A stretch of DNA of 14,811 nucleotides, taken from positions 1 through 14,811 of the forward strand of contig SLNX01000140.1 of the NCBI GenBank assembly GCA_007132825.1. The letters run 5' to 3'. Positions within the stretch are counted from its first letter, which is position 1; the number at the start of each line of letters is the position of its first letter. The position numbers were made by a program, and so were the translations under genes. Of the stretch, positions 6,659 to 14,428 are shown piece after piece. Source of the stretch: Bacteroidales bacterium. GTDB taxonomy: Bacteria > Bacteroidota > Bacteroidia > Bacteroidales > UBA7960. A model generated the notes under the pieces. It worked only from the letters and a program-made list of their open reading frames with translations. It made no database searches and was not told the DNA's origin.

Positions 6659-7651
6659 ATGGCAATTTTAGCTTTTCAAAAACCGGATAAAGTAATCATG
6701 CTGGAGTCTGACGACCGGTTCGGAAAATTTGAATTCCGTCCGCTTGAACCAGGTTACGGCATAACGATTGGCAATGCGCTTAGGCGAATATTACTCTCTT
6801 CTCTTGAGGGTTTTGCGATCACTTCGGTCAAAATTGAAGGTGTTGAACATGAATTCTCGACCATTAAGGGGGTAGTGGAAGATGTAACGGAGATTATTCT
6901 GAACCTGAAGCAGGTCCGATTTAAAAGCCAGATCGAAAAAGCAGAATCAGAGAAATTTACTCTCAAAATTAAAGGGAAGGATCAATTTAAAGCAGGAGAT
7001 CTTAATGATGTTTTGGCAAACTTTCAGGTGTTAAACCCGGATGTGGTTATCTGTAATATGGAACCTTCGGTAACCCTGGAGATAGAATTCACGATCGAGA
7101 AAGGTCGTGGATACGTTCCTGCAGAGGAAAACAAAAGTTTGAACCCGGTAATCGGATTGATCGCTGTAGACTCTATCTTTACGCCAATCAAAAATGTTAC
7201 CTATCATGTTGATAATTACAGGGTGGAGCAAAAAACCGATTATGAGAAACTGATTATCGAGATTCTTACTGACGGTTCCATTAGCCCAAAAGAGGCCCTT
7301 AAGGAAGCTGCACACATCCTGATTATGCACTTTATGCTTTTCTCAAATGAGAAGATTACAGTGGATACGGAAGAAAAAGCTGCCAGTGAGGAGTTTGATG
7401 AAACATCACTGCATATGCGACAGTTACTAAAAACAAAGCTGGTTGATCTTGACCTTTCTGTCAGGGCATTAAACTGCCTGAAAGCAGCCGATGTGGATAC
7501 ACTTGCTGACCTTGTGACACTAAACAAGCACGACCTGCTTAAATTCAGGAATTTTGGAAAGAAATCACTTACAGAATTGGAAGATCTGATCAAGTCAAAG
7601 AACCTCAGCTTTGGCATGAACCTTTCGAAATACAAATTAGATAAGGAATAA
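6659..7651 (+). CDS. rpoA: DNA-directed RNA polymerase subunit alpha
   Basis: Alpha subunit of RNA polymerase, which dimerises to assemble beta and beta-prime and contacts upstream promoter DNA and activators. The product has 330 residues, the standard length. The N-terminal domain (about 1-230) carries GYGITIGNALRRILLSSLEG and VEDVTEIILNLKQ, the dimer and beta-contact regions. An acidic linker (about 235-258) leads to the C-terminal domain with LDLSVRALNCLKAADVDTL and LLKFRNFGKKSLTEL, the helix-hairpin-helix DNA-binding part. The leader is A-rich without a Shine-Dalgarno match. Only five bases separate it from rplQ. Confidence 0.98.
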   Translation: MAILAFQKPDKVIMLESDDRFGKFEFRPLEPGYGITIGNALRRILLSSLEGFAITSVKIEGVEHEFSTIKGVVEDVTEIILNLKQVRFKSQIEKAESEKFTLKIKGKDQFKAGDLNDVLANFQVLNPDVVICNMEPSVTLEIEFTIEKGRGYVPAEENKSLNPVIGLIAVDSIFTPIKNVTYHVDNYRVEQKTDYEKLIIEILTDGSISPKEALKEAAHILIMHFMLFSNEKITVDTEEKAASEEFDETSLHMRQLLKTKLVDLDLSVRALNCLKAADVDTLADLVTLNKHDLLKFRNFGKKSLTELEDLIKSKNLSFGMNLSKYKLDKE

Positions 7652-7656
7652 AGGAA

Positions 7657-8427
7657 ATGAGACATAGAAATAAAATAAATAGTCTGGGAAGGAAGGCAGC
7701 TCACCGCAAAAAAACTTTGTCGAGTCTCGCCACGGCGTTGATCATGAACAAACGCATCAACACAACAGTAGCTAAGGCCAAAGCATTGCGCGTTTATGTT
7801 GAACCGCTTATTACCAAATCAAAAGAGGACTCAACACACTCAAGAAGGGTGGTTTTCTCCTATTTGAGAGATAAATATGCAGTTAGTGAACTTTTTCGCG
7901 AAGTGTCACAAAAAGTTGCAGATCGCCCTGGCGGCTACACACGCATTCTGAAAACAGGATTCCGTAAAGGTGACGGCGCAGAGATGTGCTTTATCGAGCT
8001 TGTTGACTACAACACGCATATGCTGCAGACAGAGGAAGATACACAGCAAAAACGCACACGTCGCGGAAGACGTCGTGGAAAGAAATCCGGTGAAGAAACT
8101 GCCGCCGAAAGCCAGGCACCTCAAAAGCCAGCACCAAAGGAACAACCTGTAAAGGAGGAGCAGGAAGAGCAGGTGACAACCGATGAGGTGAAAACAGAGG
8201 TTCCCGAGGCGGAAGTTAAAGAACAACCGCAGGCTGAAGAACAACCTGAAGCTACTGCAGAAGAAAAACCCGCACAGGAAGAGGTAAAAAAGGAAGAACC
8301 TGTTGCTGAGAAGAAAGAACCTGTTGCTGAAAAGGAAGAATCGGCAGAGCCTGAGGCGGATACTCCTGATCAAAAAGAAGAGGAAAAGGCAGATCCCAAA
8401 AAAGAGGATAAGCAGGAAGAGAAATAG
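7657..8427 (+). CDS. rplQ: 50S ribosomal protein L17 (bL17) with long charged C-terminal tail
   Basis: Large-subunit protein L17, located near the polypeptide exit tunnel. The product has 256 residues against about 120-130 in E. coli. Residues 1-118 are the L17 domain: MRHRNKINSLGRKAAHRKKT, LATALIMNKRINTTVAKAK, ADRPGGYTRILKTGFRKGD, and AEMCFIELVDYN. Residues 132-143 form a very basic stretch (KRTRRGRRRGKK), and about 145-256 is a low-complexity Glu/Lys/Pro/Ala/Gln tail, predicted disordered by composition. Inside it two seven-residue units (KEEPVAE, KKEPVAE) stand in tandem. The frame is intact from the L17 core to the stop, so the tail belongs to the same protein. AAGGA at 7643-7647 is a possible ribosome binding site. 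Moderate extensions of L17 occur in Bacteroidota; the role is unknown to me. It is the last gene of the operon. Confidence 0.95.
   Translation: MRHRNKINSLGRKAAHRKKTLSSLATALIMNKRINTTVAKAKALRVYVEPLITKSKEDSTHSRRVVFSYLRDKYAVSELFREVSQKVADRPGGYTRILKTGFRKGDGAEMCFIELVDYNTHMLQTEEDTQQKRTRRGRRRGKKSGEETAAESQAPQKPAPKEQPVKEEQEEQVTTDEVKTEVPEAEVKEQPQAEEQPEATAEEKPAQEEVKKEEPVAEKKEPVAEKEESAEPEADTPDQKEEEKADPKKEDKQEEK
8290..8340 (+). repeat. 21-base imperfect tandem repeat in the rplQ tail
   Basis: Two copies of a 21-base unit (8290-8310 and 8311-8331), with a partial third copy to 8340, encode KEEPVAE, KKEPVAE and KEE at residues 212-228 of L17. The two full copies differ at two positions. In-frame repeats like this fit growth of the tail by slippage or unequal recombination. 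Confidence 0.7.
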
Positions 8428-8448
8428 GTGTCTTCGAAAAATATTCTG

Positions 8449-8494
8449 AAAGGATAAAGGTGTATGCAAAACATGCTTTTATCCTTTTTTATTT
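8449..8494 (+). terminator. Rho-independent terminator ending the ribosomal-protein operon
   Basis: AAAGGATAAA (8449-8458) pairs with TTTATCCTTT (8478-8487), with an inner ATG-CAT stem (8464-8466 with 8472-8474) around a CAAAA loop. A T-tract begins at 8485 and continues, with one A, to 8494. It starts 22 bases after the rplQ stop and separates the operon from eno. The stem is AT-rich, so its strength is uncertain. Confidence 0.75.
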
Positions 8495-8507
8495 GACTGA
8501 TTATTAG

Positions 8508-8515
8508 TATTTTTA
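8508..8515 (+). promoter_or_regulatory. Possible -7 promoter element of eno
   Basis: TATTTTTA matches the Bacteroidota -7 consensus TAnnTTTG in all but the last base and lies 39 bases before the enolase ATG, just past the operon terminator. No well-spaced -33 TTTG was found: the TTTG at 8492-8495 is too close. A promoter somewhere in 8490-8550 is expected because of the terminator upstream. Confidence 0.3.
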
Positions 8516-8554
8516 CACCAACAGAAAACATATTATTCATTAAAATTTATCATT

Positions 8555-9844
8555 ATGAGCGCAATAATAAACGTCCATGCCAGGCAAATACTCGATTCAA
8601 GAGGTAACCCAACCGTTGAGGTTGAAGTAATCACAGAAAATGGCATATTGGGTCGTGCAGCCGTTCCCTCCGGGGCCTCAACCGGGGTTCATGAAGCTGT
8701 GGAACTTCGTGATGGCGACAAAAAGTTGTACCTGGGGAAAGGGGTGATGAATGCCATTCAGAATGTAAACACAACGCTGAACAACGAGCTTAAAGGCTAT
8801 CATGTAACCGATCAGAACCTGATTGACAAGCTGATGCTTGATATTGACGGAACGCCCAATAAGGCAATACTTGGTGCAAACGCGATCCTTGGTGTATCTT
8901 TGGCGGTAGCCAATGCTGCGGCACAGGAAACGGGTCAGCCATTATTCCGTTATGTTGGTGGTGTGAATGCCAATACATTGCCCATGCCGATGATGAACAT
9001 CCTCAATGGCGGATCCCATGCCGACAACTCCGTTGACTTTCAGGAGTTCATGATCATGCCCGTGGGTGCCGCTTCTTTCACTGAAGCCATACGGATGGGT
9101 GCCGAAATTTTTCACCACCTGAAAGCGGTTCTCAAGAAAAAAGGGTATTCTACCAACGTAGGTGATGAAGGTGGCTTTGCCCCTAACCTGAAATCGAATG
9201 AAGAAGCGGTTCAGCTGATCCTTCAGGCAACCGAAGCTGCTGGCTACAGACCCGGAGAGGATATCTTCCTGACACTGGATCCTGCTGCAAGTGAGTATTT
9301 CCTTAAAGATGAGAATGTTTACCACCTGCACAAATCGACCGGAGATAAACTTACGCCGGCCCAAATGGTTGATTACTGGGCCGACTGGGTAAACAAATAC
9401 CCGATTGTTTCTATCGAGGACGGTATGGATGAGGATGACTGGGAAGGCTGGGCACTGATGACCCAAAAACTGGGCTCAAAAATCCAGCTCGTTGGCGACG
9501 ACCTCTTCGTGACCAACGTAGACCGACTGCAAAAAGGAATAGATACAAATGTTGCAAATTCGATTCTCGTGAAGGTAAACCAGATAGGCAGTCTGACCGA
9601 AACCATTAACGCGGTAAACCTGGCGTACAAAAACCAGTATACTGCCGTTATGAGCCACCGTTCCGGAGAAACAGAAGATACCACAATTGCCGACCTTGCC
9701 GTGGCGTTAGGCACCGGACAAATCAAAACAGGATCTGCATGCCGTTCCGAGAGGATTGCAAAATACAATCAGCTTCTTCGCATCGAAGAATTGCTTGGTG
9801 ATACCGCCATCTATCCCGGGAAATCATTCAAGTTTGTAAGATAA
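8555..9844 (+). CDS. eno: Enolase (phosphopyruvate hydratase)
   Basis: Glycolytic enzyme that interconverts 2-phosphoglycerate and phosphoenolpyruvate in the cytosol with Mg2+. The product has 429 residues, the usual length. Key residues can be placed: His155 in GGSHADNSVDFQEF with Glu164, Glu205 in NVGDEGGFAPNL, metal ligands Asp242 (TLDPAASEY), Glu288 (SIEDGMDEDDW) and Asp315 (VGDDLFVTN), catalytic base Lys340 (ILVKVNQIGS), His368-Arg369-Ser370 in MSHRSGETEDT, and Lys391 in QIKTGSACRSER. The start at 8555 gives the family N-terminus (MSAIINVHARQILDSRGNPT). It is flanked by terminators on both sides (8449-8494 and 9860-9897), so it is probably transcribed alone. Confidence 0.98.
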   Translation: MSAIINVHARQILDSRGNPTVEVEVITENGILGRAAVPSGASTGVHEAVELRDGDKKLYLGKGVMNAIQNVNTTLNNELKGYHVTDQNLIDKLMLDIDGTPNKAILGANAILGVSLAVANAAAQETGQPLFRYVGGVNANTLPMPMMNILNGGSHADNSVDFQEFMIMPVGAASFTEAIRMGAEIFHHLKAVLKKKGYSTNVGDEGGFAPNLKSNEEAVQLILQATEAAGYRPGEDIFLTLDPAASEYFLKDENVYHLHKSTGDKLTPAQMVDYWADWVNKYPIVSIEDGMDEDDWEGWALMTQKLGSKIQLVGDDLFVTNVDRLQKGIDTNVANSILVKVNQIGSLTETINAVNLAYKNQYTAVMSHRSGETEDTTIADLAVALGTGQIKTGSACRSERIAKYNQLLRIEELLGDTAIYPGKSFKFVR

Positions 9845-9859
9845 TTCCCGATGAATCAT

Positions 9860-9897
9860 ACAAAGCCACCCGGAAACAAAGGGTGGCTTTGTTTCTT
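9860..9897 (+). terminator. Strong rho-independent terminator after eno
   Basis: CAAAGCCACCC (9861-9871) pairs perfectly over 11 bases with GGGTGGCTTTG (9881-9891), with an added A-T pair at 9860/9892; the loop is GGAAACAAA and the tail is TTTCTT. It starts 16 bases after the enolase stop codon and is the clearest terminator in the window. Confidence 0.9.
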
Positions 9898-9914
9898 ATG
9901 CCCATACTATTTTA

Positions 9915-11210
9915 ATGAAAGCTATGAAATCACTTTGGCTCATTCTCTTTGTGCTCTATGCGGGCACTGTTTCTTCAGGGCCGAGGGACACCGTTTCTGT
10001 TATGGTATACAATCTGTTATTCTACGGACATTATACCTCCTTTTGCACCCCGCAGAATAACAATGTTGATGATAAGGATGAATATCTGCGAACAATTATC
10101 AGTTATACCCTTCCAGACATCTTTGCAGTCAATGAAATGGGCCCCAGTGCAGCAAATGCCACCAGGATTCTTAATAATGTAATGAATTCTGACGGCAGAA
10201 CAAACTATGCCCATGCCGCGTATACCAATACTGCAGGATCAAATCTGGTTAATATGCTTTTTTATGATTCCGATAAATTCGTTTTGTATGATGAAGAGGT
10301 AGCTGCCAGCGTTGTCAGGGACATCAACCGCTATTCACTTTATTACAATGACCCTGACCTGGGAAACGGCAATGATACCATATTTCTCCATTTGTTTGTT
10401 ACTCACATGAAGGCAGGAAGCAGTGTTCAGGATCAGCAGCGTCGCACTCAGGAAGCCAATGCCGTGATGAACTACATTGAGGAGAAGAATATTACAGGCA
10501 ATGCCCTTTTCATGGGCGACTTTAACATGAACTCCTCTTTCGAGGAGGCTTACCAGATCATCACCTACAATTTGAATGAAGGCATCAGGTTTTATGACCC
10601 GATAAATCGTCCGGGAGTTTGGTGGAACAACCCCGACATGGCTCCTTACCATACCCAGAGTCCGAGAACCGGGCAACATCCGTGCTTTGTTACGGGAGGT
10701 CTGGATGATCGATATGACCAGATCCTGGTTACAAAAAGTGTGATGGAGGGTTATGCCGGAATGCAATACCTTCAGGGATCATACAGGGCGATCGGACAAG
10801 ATGGACAGCGGTTTAACCAATCGTTGATCTCTCCGCCAAACAACAGTGAACCACAAGAGGTGATCTATGCAATGTACAATATGTCGGATCACCTTCCGGT
10901 GAAGATGCAAATGACCATTCTGGACTATTATACGCAGGTTGATGAGATGGAAGAACTGCCGGTGATACAAAATGTGAGGTATGACAGTGGCAGCACTTCC
11001 GTTCACATAAAGGTTGGTGATTTTTCAGGTAAGGCCCAGCTTAAGATATTTTCTGCATCGGGAGGTCTTGTAAGACAGAAAAAAGACCTTTCTTTGTTCC
11101 CGGGATCTGAATTTTCCGTTTCTGCCGGTGGTCTGGCTCCCGGACCGTATGTTTTGCGCGTAGAAACAGATAAAGGAGGAGTTTTTACTGAAAAACTGAT
11201 CATTCATTGA
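9915..11210 (+). CDS. Secreted endonuclease/exonuclease/phosphatase-fold protein with probable T9SS sorting domain
   Basis: A 431-residue exported protein of the EEP (DNase I/sphingomyelinase-like) superfamily. Residues 1-21 look like a signal peptide (basic start, then LWLILFVLYAG, ending VSS). Metal and catalytic motifs appear in the expected order: Asn33 in VMVYNLLFYG, Glu74 in AVNEMG, His164 in FVTHMKAG, Asp202/Asn204 in MGDFNMN, Asp268 in DDRYDQILV, and Asp324-His325 in MSDHLPVK. Residues from about 350 to 431 (LKIFSASGGLVRQ, AGGLAPGPYVLRV, FTEKLIIH) resemble the type A sorting domain of the type IX (Por) system, which would place the protein on the cell surface or outside. The substrate cannot be told: nucleic acid, phospholipid or another phosphodiester are all possible. 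An in-frame ATG at 9924 is an alternative start. It is separated from eno by a terminator; no clear promoter was found. Confidence 0.85.
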   Translation: MKAMKSLWLILFVLYAGTVSSGPRDTVSVMVYNLLFYGHYTSFCTPQNNNVDDKDEYLRTIISYTLPDIFAVNEMGPSAANATRILNNVMNSDGRTNYAHAAYTNTAGSNLVNMLFYDSDKFVLYDEEVAASVVRDINRYSLYYNDPDLGNGNDTIFLHLFVTHMKAGSSVQDQQRRTQEANAVMNYIEEKNITGNALFMGDFNMNSSFEEAYQIITYNLNEGIRFYDPINRPGVWWNNPDMAPYHTQSPRTGQHPCFVTGGLDDRYDQILVTKSVMEGYAGMQYLQGSYRAIGQDGQRFNQSLISPPNNSEPQEVIYAMYNMSDHLPVKMQMTILDYYTQVDEMEELPVIQNVRYDSGSTSVHIKVGDFSGKAQLKIFSASGGLVRQKKDLSLFPGSEFSVSAGGLAPGPYVLRVETDKGGVFTEKLIIH

Positions 11211-11238
11211 TTTTAAGAAGTTCTTTTCTTTAAATTTG
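11207..11238 (+). promoter_or_regulatory. Bacteroidota-type promoter of the Na+/phosphate transporter gene
   Basis: TAAATTTG at 11231-11238 is a perfect match to the -7 consensus TAnnTTTG. TTG at 11207-11209, overlapping the stop codon of the previous gene, is 21 bases upstream and can serve as the -33 element. The ATG follows 19 bases after the -7 box, so the 5' leader would be only about 10-15 bases. Confidence 0.55.
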
Positions 11239-11257
11239 CCTATCAAATTTTTGGCTT

Positions 11258-12958
11258 ATGAGCTTTGGTTTCTTTGACTTTCTTACCCTGTTCGGTGCCC
11301 TGAGCCTGTTCCTCTTCGGGATGAAGACAATGAGTGAGGGCATTCAGAAGTTTGCCGGAGACAGAATGCGTGCCATTCTTGCTGCCATGACCTCGACCCG
11401 GTTTGCCGGTATCTTAACCGGTTTCCTTCTTACCACCCTGGTACAATCCTCGTCGGCATCCACAGTGATGGTTGTGAGTTTCGTGAATGCCGGGCTTATG
11501 TCGCTGCTGCAGTCGATTGGCGTAATCATGGGTGCGAATATCGGAACCACAACCACTGCCTGGCTCATCTCATTGCTGGGCTTTCAATTGAACATCTCTA
11601 CATTATCCATTCCATTAATTGGCATTAGCTTTCCGCTCTTGATGAATAAGCGCGAGCGTTTCAACTCGGTGGGACAGATTTTGCTGGGGTTCGCTCTCTT
11701 GTTCATGGGACTCGACTTTTTACGAGGCTCTGTGCCTGATCTGGAAACCAATCCCCAAATGTTCAAGTTTCTCCAGGACCTTACCGATTATGGTGTTTAC
11801 AGTACCTTTTTGTTCTTGGGGCTGGGAACGCTGCTAACCATCGTATTGCAGTCGTCTAGTGCAACCATGGCACTCACGCTGGTGATGTGTAATTATGGCT
11901 GGATCGGTTTTGAGCATGGAGCTGCCATTGTGCTTGGAGAGAATATCGGGACCACGATAACTGCAAATCTCGCAGCTTTGGTGGGGAATGTTTATGCCAA
12001 GAGAACCGCCTTTGCCCACAGTATTTTCAATATTATTGGCGTGATCTGGATGCTGGTCTTTTTCCGCTTTTTCCTTGGTCAGATCGATCACTTTATGGTG
12101 CACTTTGGCCTTGGCTCCCCGAAAGAGCTCCCCACTATGATCCCCATAGGCCTTTCGATTTTTCATACAGTTTTCAATATAACGAATACACTGCTTCTTG
12201 TTGGGTTTTCAAAGCATCTTGTAAAGATTGTTGAGTTTATTTTGCCCTCCCGCGGTAAGAAATTTGAGCGTCCGCAGCTGGAATACTTTAGCAGTGGGTT
12301 CCTGCATATGGCAGAGCTTTCCGTTTTTCAGGCAAAGAAAGAGGTCAGGAAGTACAGTGAACTTGCCCACAGGATGTTTAATTTTATCCCTGCACTGATT
12401 ATTGAAACCGATAAGAAAGAATACCAGAACCTGCTGGAAAAGGTAAGCAAATATGAGGAGATCACCGATAGGGTAGAGGTGGAGATCACAACCTTCCTTA
12501 TTAAGATTTCACGCAAGCAGCTGAGTAACCAGGCTGCAGAGGAGTTACGCAGGATGCGCCTTGTAAGCAGCGAAGTGGAAAAGATCGGAGATGTTTGCTT
12601 TAAAATGTCGACCCTGTTATCGGAAAAGAAAAAAGAGAAGACCTATTTCACACCTGCGCAGCGCAGTGATCTTTTCGAGATGTTTAAACTGGTGAATACG
12701 GCATTTGATCTGATGTTAACCAACTTGCAAACGAACGCGTTTGAGGCAAGGAAACGCTTACCTGAAGCCAACCAGCTAGAGAAAAGGATTAATGCCTTAC
12801 GCGATCAGATCACCGATGCTGTAATTACAGACATAGAACAACATCCCACCCATGCAAAAAGTGGTTTTTATTTCAATAAGCTGATCTCTTCCTGTGAAAA
12901 GATTGGCGATAGCATCCTTAACATCAATGAGGCTGTTTCCGGCGTCAACATTGAATAA
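11258..12958 (+). CDS. Na+/phosphate cotransporter family protein with PhoU-like C-terminal domain
   Basis: A 566-residue inner-membrane protein of the PNaS (NptA/type II Na-Pi) family. The N-terminal half (about 1-330) is hydrophobic and shows the internal repeat of this family: QSSSA at residues 63-67 and again at 198-202, each followed by a helix and a GxNIGTT motif (GANIGTT at 92-98, GENIGTT at 227-233). These paired elements form the substrate and sodium site in the family. Residues from about 340 to 566 are soluble and helix-rich with many charged residues, as in PhoU-like domains fused to such transporters. The expected role is Na+-driven phosphate uptake or control of phosphate flux; some bacterial members may carry other anions or mainly regulate. 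It has its own promoter-like sequence and converges with nrfA. Confidence 0.92.
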   Translation: MSFGFFDFLTLFGALSLFLFGMKTMSEGIQKFAGDRMRAILAAMTSTRFAGILTGFLLTTLVQSSSASTVMVVSFVNAGLMSLLQSIGVIMGANIGTTTTAWLISLLGFQLNISTLSIPLIGISFPLLMNKRERFNSVGQILLGFALLFMGLDFLRGSVPDLETNPQMFKFLQDLTDYGVYSTFLFLGLGTLLTIVLQSSSATMALTLVMCNYGWIGFEHGAAIVLGENIGTTITANLAALVGNVYAKRTAFAHSIFNIIGVIWMLVFFRFFLGQIDHFMVHFGLGSPKELPTMIPIGLSIFHTVFNITNTLLLVGFSKHLVKIVEFILPSRGKKFERPQLEYFSSGFLHMAELSVFQAKKEVRKYSELAHRMFNFIPALIIETDKKEYQNLLEKVSKYEEITDRVEVEITTFLIKISRKQLSNQAAEELRRMRLVSSEVEKIGDVCFKMSTLLSEKKKEKTYFTPAQRSDLFEMFKLVNTAFDLMLTNLQTNAFEARKRLPEANQLEKRINALRDQITDAVITDIEQHPTHAKSGFYFNKLISSCEKIGDSILNINEAVSGVNIE

Positions 12959-12984
12959 AAAAGGCTGTTAGTTGCTGACCAGCC
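12957..12984 (-). terminator. Possible terminator of nrfA
   Basis: Read on the minus strand, GGCTG and CAGCC (12980-12984 and 12963-12967) form a five-pair stem around a loop that contains the nrfA stop codon, followed by six T (12962-12957). The stem is short and the structure overlaps coding sequence of nrfA and the stop codon of the converging transporter gene, so this is only a candidate. Confidence 0.4.
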
Positions 12985-14410
12985 AACCGGGCAATACCTC
13001 ATCCTTCCAACTGTCTTTTTCACGGCGGAGTCTCTCCATGTCGAGCCCAATGAATTCCTGTGCTGCCTCCTTGGTTGAGAGGTCTGGCATTTCAATCGGA
13101 TAGTCCACGCCATATTTGTTGAAAACGGATGTGAGTTTCAGGCTGGCCTCCTGGGCTTTCTGAATGGAGGTGCCCAAAACCCTGAGTGCTTCCGCGGGCG
13201 AGTGAATCCCCATACCATTCGCAGCTGCTACCCAGTCCCAGCGCCACTGAGAGTGGCGGATCAGTTGCAGCACGGGCGCCATTTCCGCTTCCGTTGCGCC
13301 CGCTTCCCAGGCGTACATCGCTTCAATGTGTACACGTGCCAGATTTCTTTCGGCAATGCCACGCAACTCAGAAACCCTTCTCTGGTGGTCATAAACGTTG
13401 GCAATCAGTGTTTCTTCACTTTGTCTGTGGCATACCTGACAAGATTTGTCAACCTTTGCCAGCGGACTTACCAGGTGATGGTCGGTAAATTTGATGCCGC
13501 CCTCCCTTTTATAAGGCATGTGGCAATCGGCACAAGAGACACCCCGCTGCGCATGGATCCCTGTTTTATATAACTCATAGTCGGGATGCTGTGCCTTGAG
13601 CATAGGGGCACGGCTTAATGCATGGACCCAGTCGACGTGCTCAATGTTGTCTTTGTACCTTTCCATATCCTCTGCGCTGAAGCCTTCATCCCAGGGAAAG
13701 ACCAGGTAATTCTCCGGTCCGAAATAATACTCCACGTGGCATTGTGCACATACCAGTGAACGCATCTCCTGACGCGTGGCGTTGTTGATGTCACGTCCTT
13801 GCCGTTCAAATGCTTCTGCGAGAGCAGGCCTGGTAATGCGGAGATTCATGGTTTGCGGGTCATGGCAGTCCTGGCATCCGATCGGGTGCTGAATGTTTGG
13901 GCCCATTTCCGCCCAGGTTTTTGCATAAAAGTTGCTCACGCCCAATTCATTCATCATCCTGGGTACATCCGTGCTTTTGCATGTCCAGCAGGTGGCAGGC
14001 TGAGGTACTTTTGTGCGGAGTGTGTTGTGTACATCGGTAACCGAGTAATAATGACCCCGTCCCTGGTTGTAATCGCGTGAAAAGGCATAGCCGGCCCACA
14101 TTACAACAAGCTCAGGATACTTCTCAAGGTAATCGATCATTACAGAACCATAGTATTTGCTTGCAAATGTGGTGTCCAGGGTCATTTTATAACTTTCGTA
14201 TTGCCTTGGAAAGTTTTCTCCCCACACCGAATTGTCTGGTTCAAAATCGGGTATGGGACTTACCATCTGGAAATACAACTGGGCTTCGCTGCGTCGTTCA
14301 ATGATACTGGCTGCAAGGAGGCCGATCACAAATACAATAACGATTGTGGCGAAAAATAACAACCAATTAATCCAGGCTTTTCTCTCAGGTGTTGTTCGAT
14401 TCGTTTCCAT
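12968..14410 (-). CDS. nrfA: Cytochrome c nitrite reductase, catalytic subunit (pentaheme)
   Basis: Periplasmic enzyme that reduces nitrite to ammonium with six electrons (and can act on NO and hydroxylamine). The product has 480 residues. It has the special heme-1 motif CWTCK (141-145), whose Lys145 is the axial ligand of the catalytic heme, then four CxxCH motifs at 179-183, 221-225, 293-297 and 324-328. Active-site residues Arg132 (NTLRT), Tyr228 (VEYYF) and His275 (KAQHP), and calcium ligands Glu227, Lys272 and Gln274, fit the spacing known from Wolinella and E. coli NrfA. Residues 14-36 form one hydrophobic helix (LLFFATIVIVFVIGLLAAS), a membrane anchor or uncleaved signal. The ATG at 14410 follows nrfH by 18 bases. 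Electrons should come from NrfH. Confidence 0.97.
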   Translation of the reverse strand: METNRTTPERKAWINWLLFFATIVIVFVIGLLAASIIERRSEAQLYFQMVSPIPDFEPDNSVWGENFPRQYESYKMTLDTTFASKYYGSVMIDYLEKYPELVVMWAGYAFSRDYNQGRGHYYSVTDVHNTLRTKVPQPATCWTCKSTDVPRMMNELGVSNFYAKTWAEMGPNIQHPIGCQDCHDPQTMNLRITRPALAEAFERQGRDINNATRQEMRSLVCAQCHVEYYFGPENYLVFPWDEGFSAEDMERYKDNIEHVDWVHALSRAPMLKAQHPDYELYKTGIHAQRGVSCADCHMPYKREGGIKFTDHHLVSPLAKVDKSCQVCHRQSEETLIANVYDHQRRVSELRGIAERNLARVHIEAMYAWEAGATEAEMAPVLQLIRHSQWRWDWVAAANGMGIHSPAEALRVLGTSIQKAQEASLKLTSVFNKYGVDYPIEMPDLSTKEAAQEFIGLDMERLRREKDSWKDEVLPGWLVSN

Positions 14411-14428
14411 AAGAACTATTTTTTGGAT

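Noticed and set aside
7906..8469. Minus-strand open frame of 187 codons, rich in Leu and Phe, looking like a membrane protein.
   Set aside because: It is the antisense of the Glu/Lys-rich rplQ tail; GAA/AAG-rich codons read backwards as Phe/Leu. It has no family signature and rplQ is certain on the other strand.
9851..10060. A 69-codon plus-strand frame between eno and the EEP gene.
   Set aside because: It runs through the eno terminator and overlaps the well-supported EEP gene in another frame; no family resemblance.
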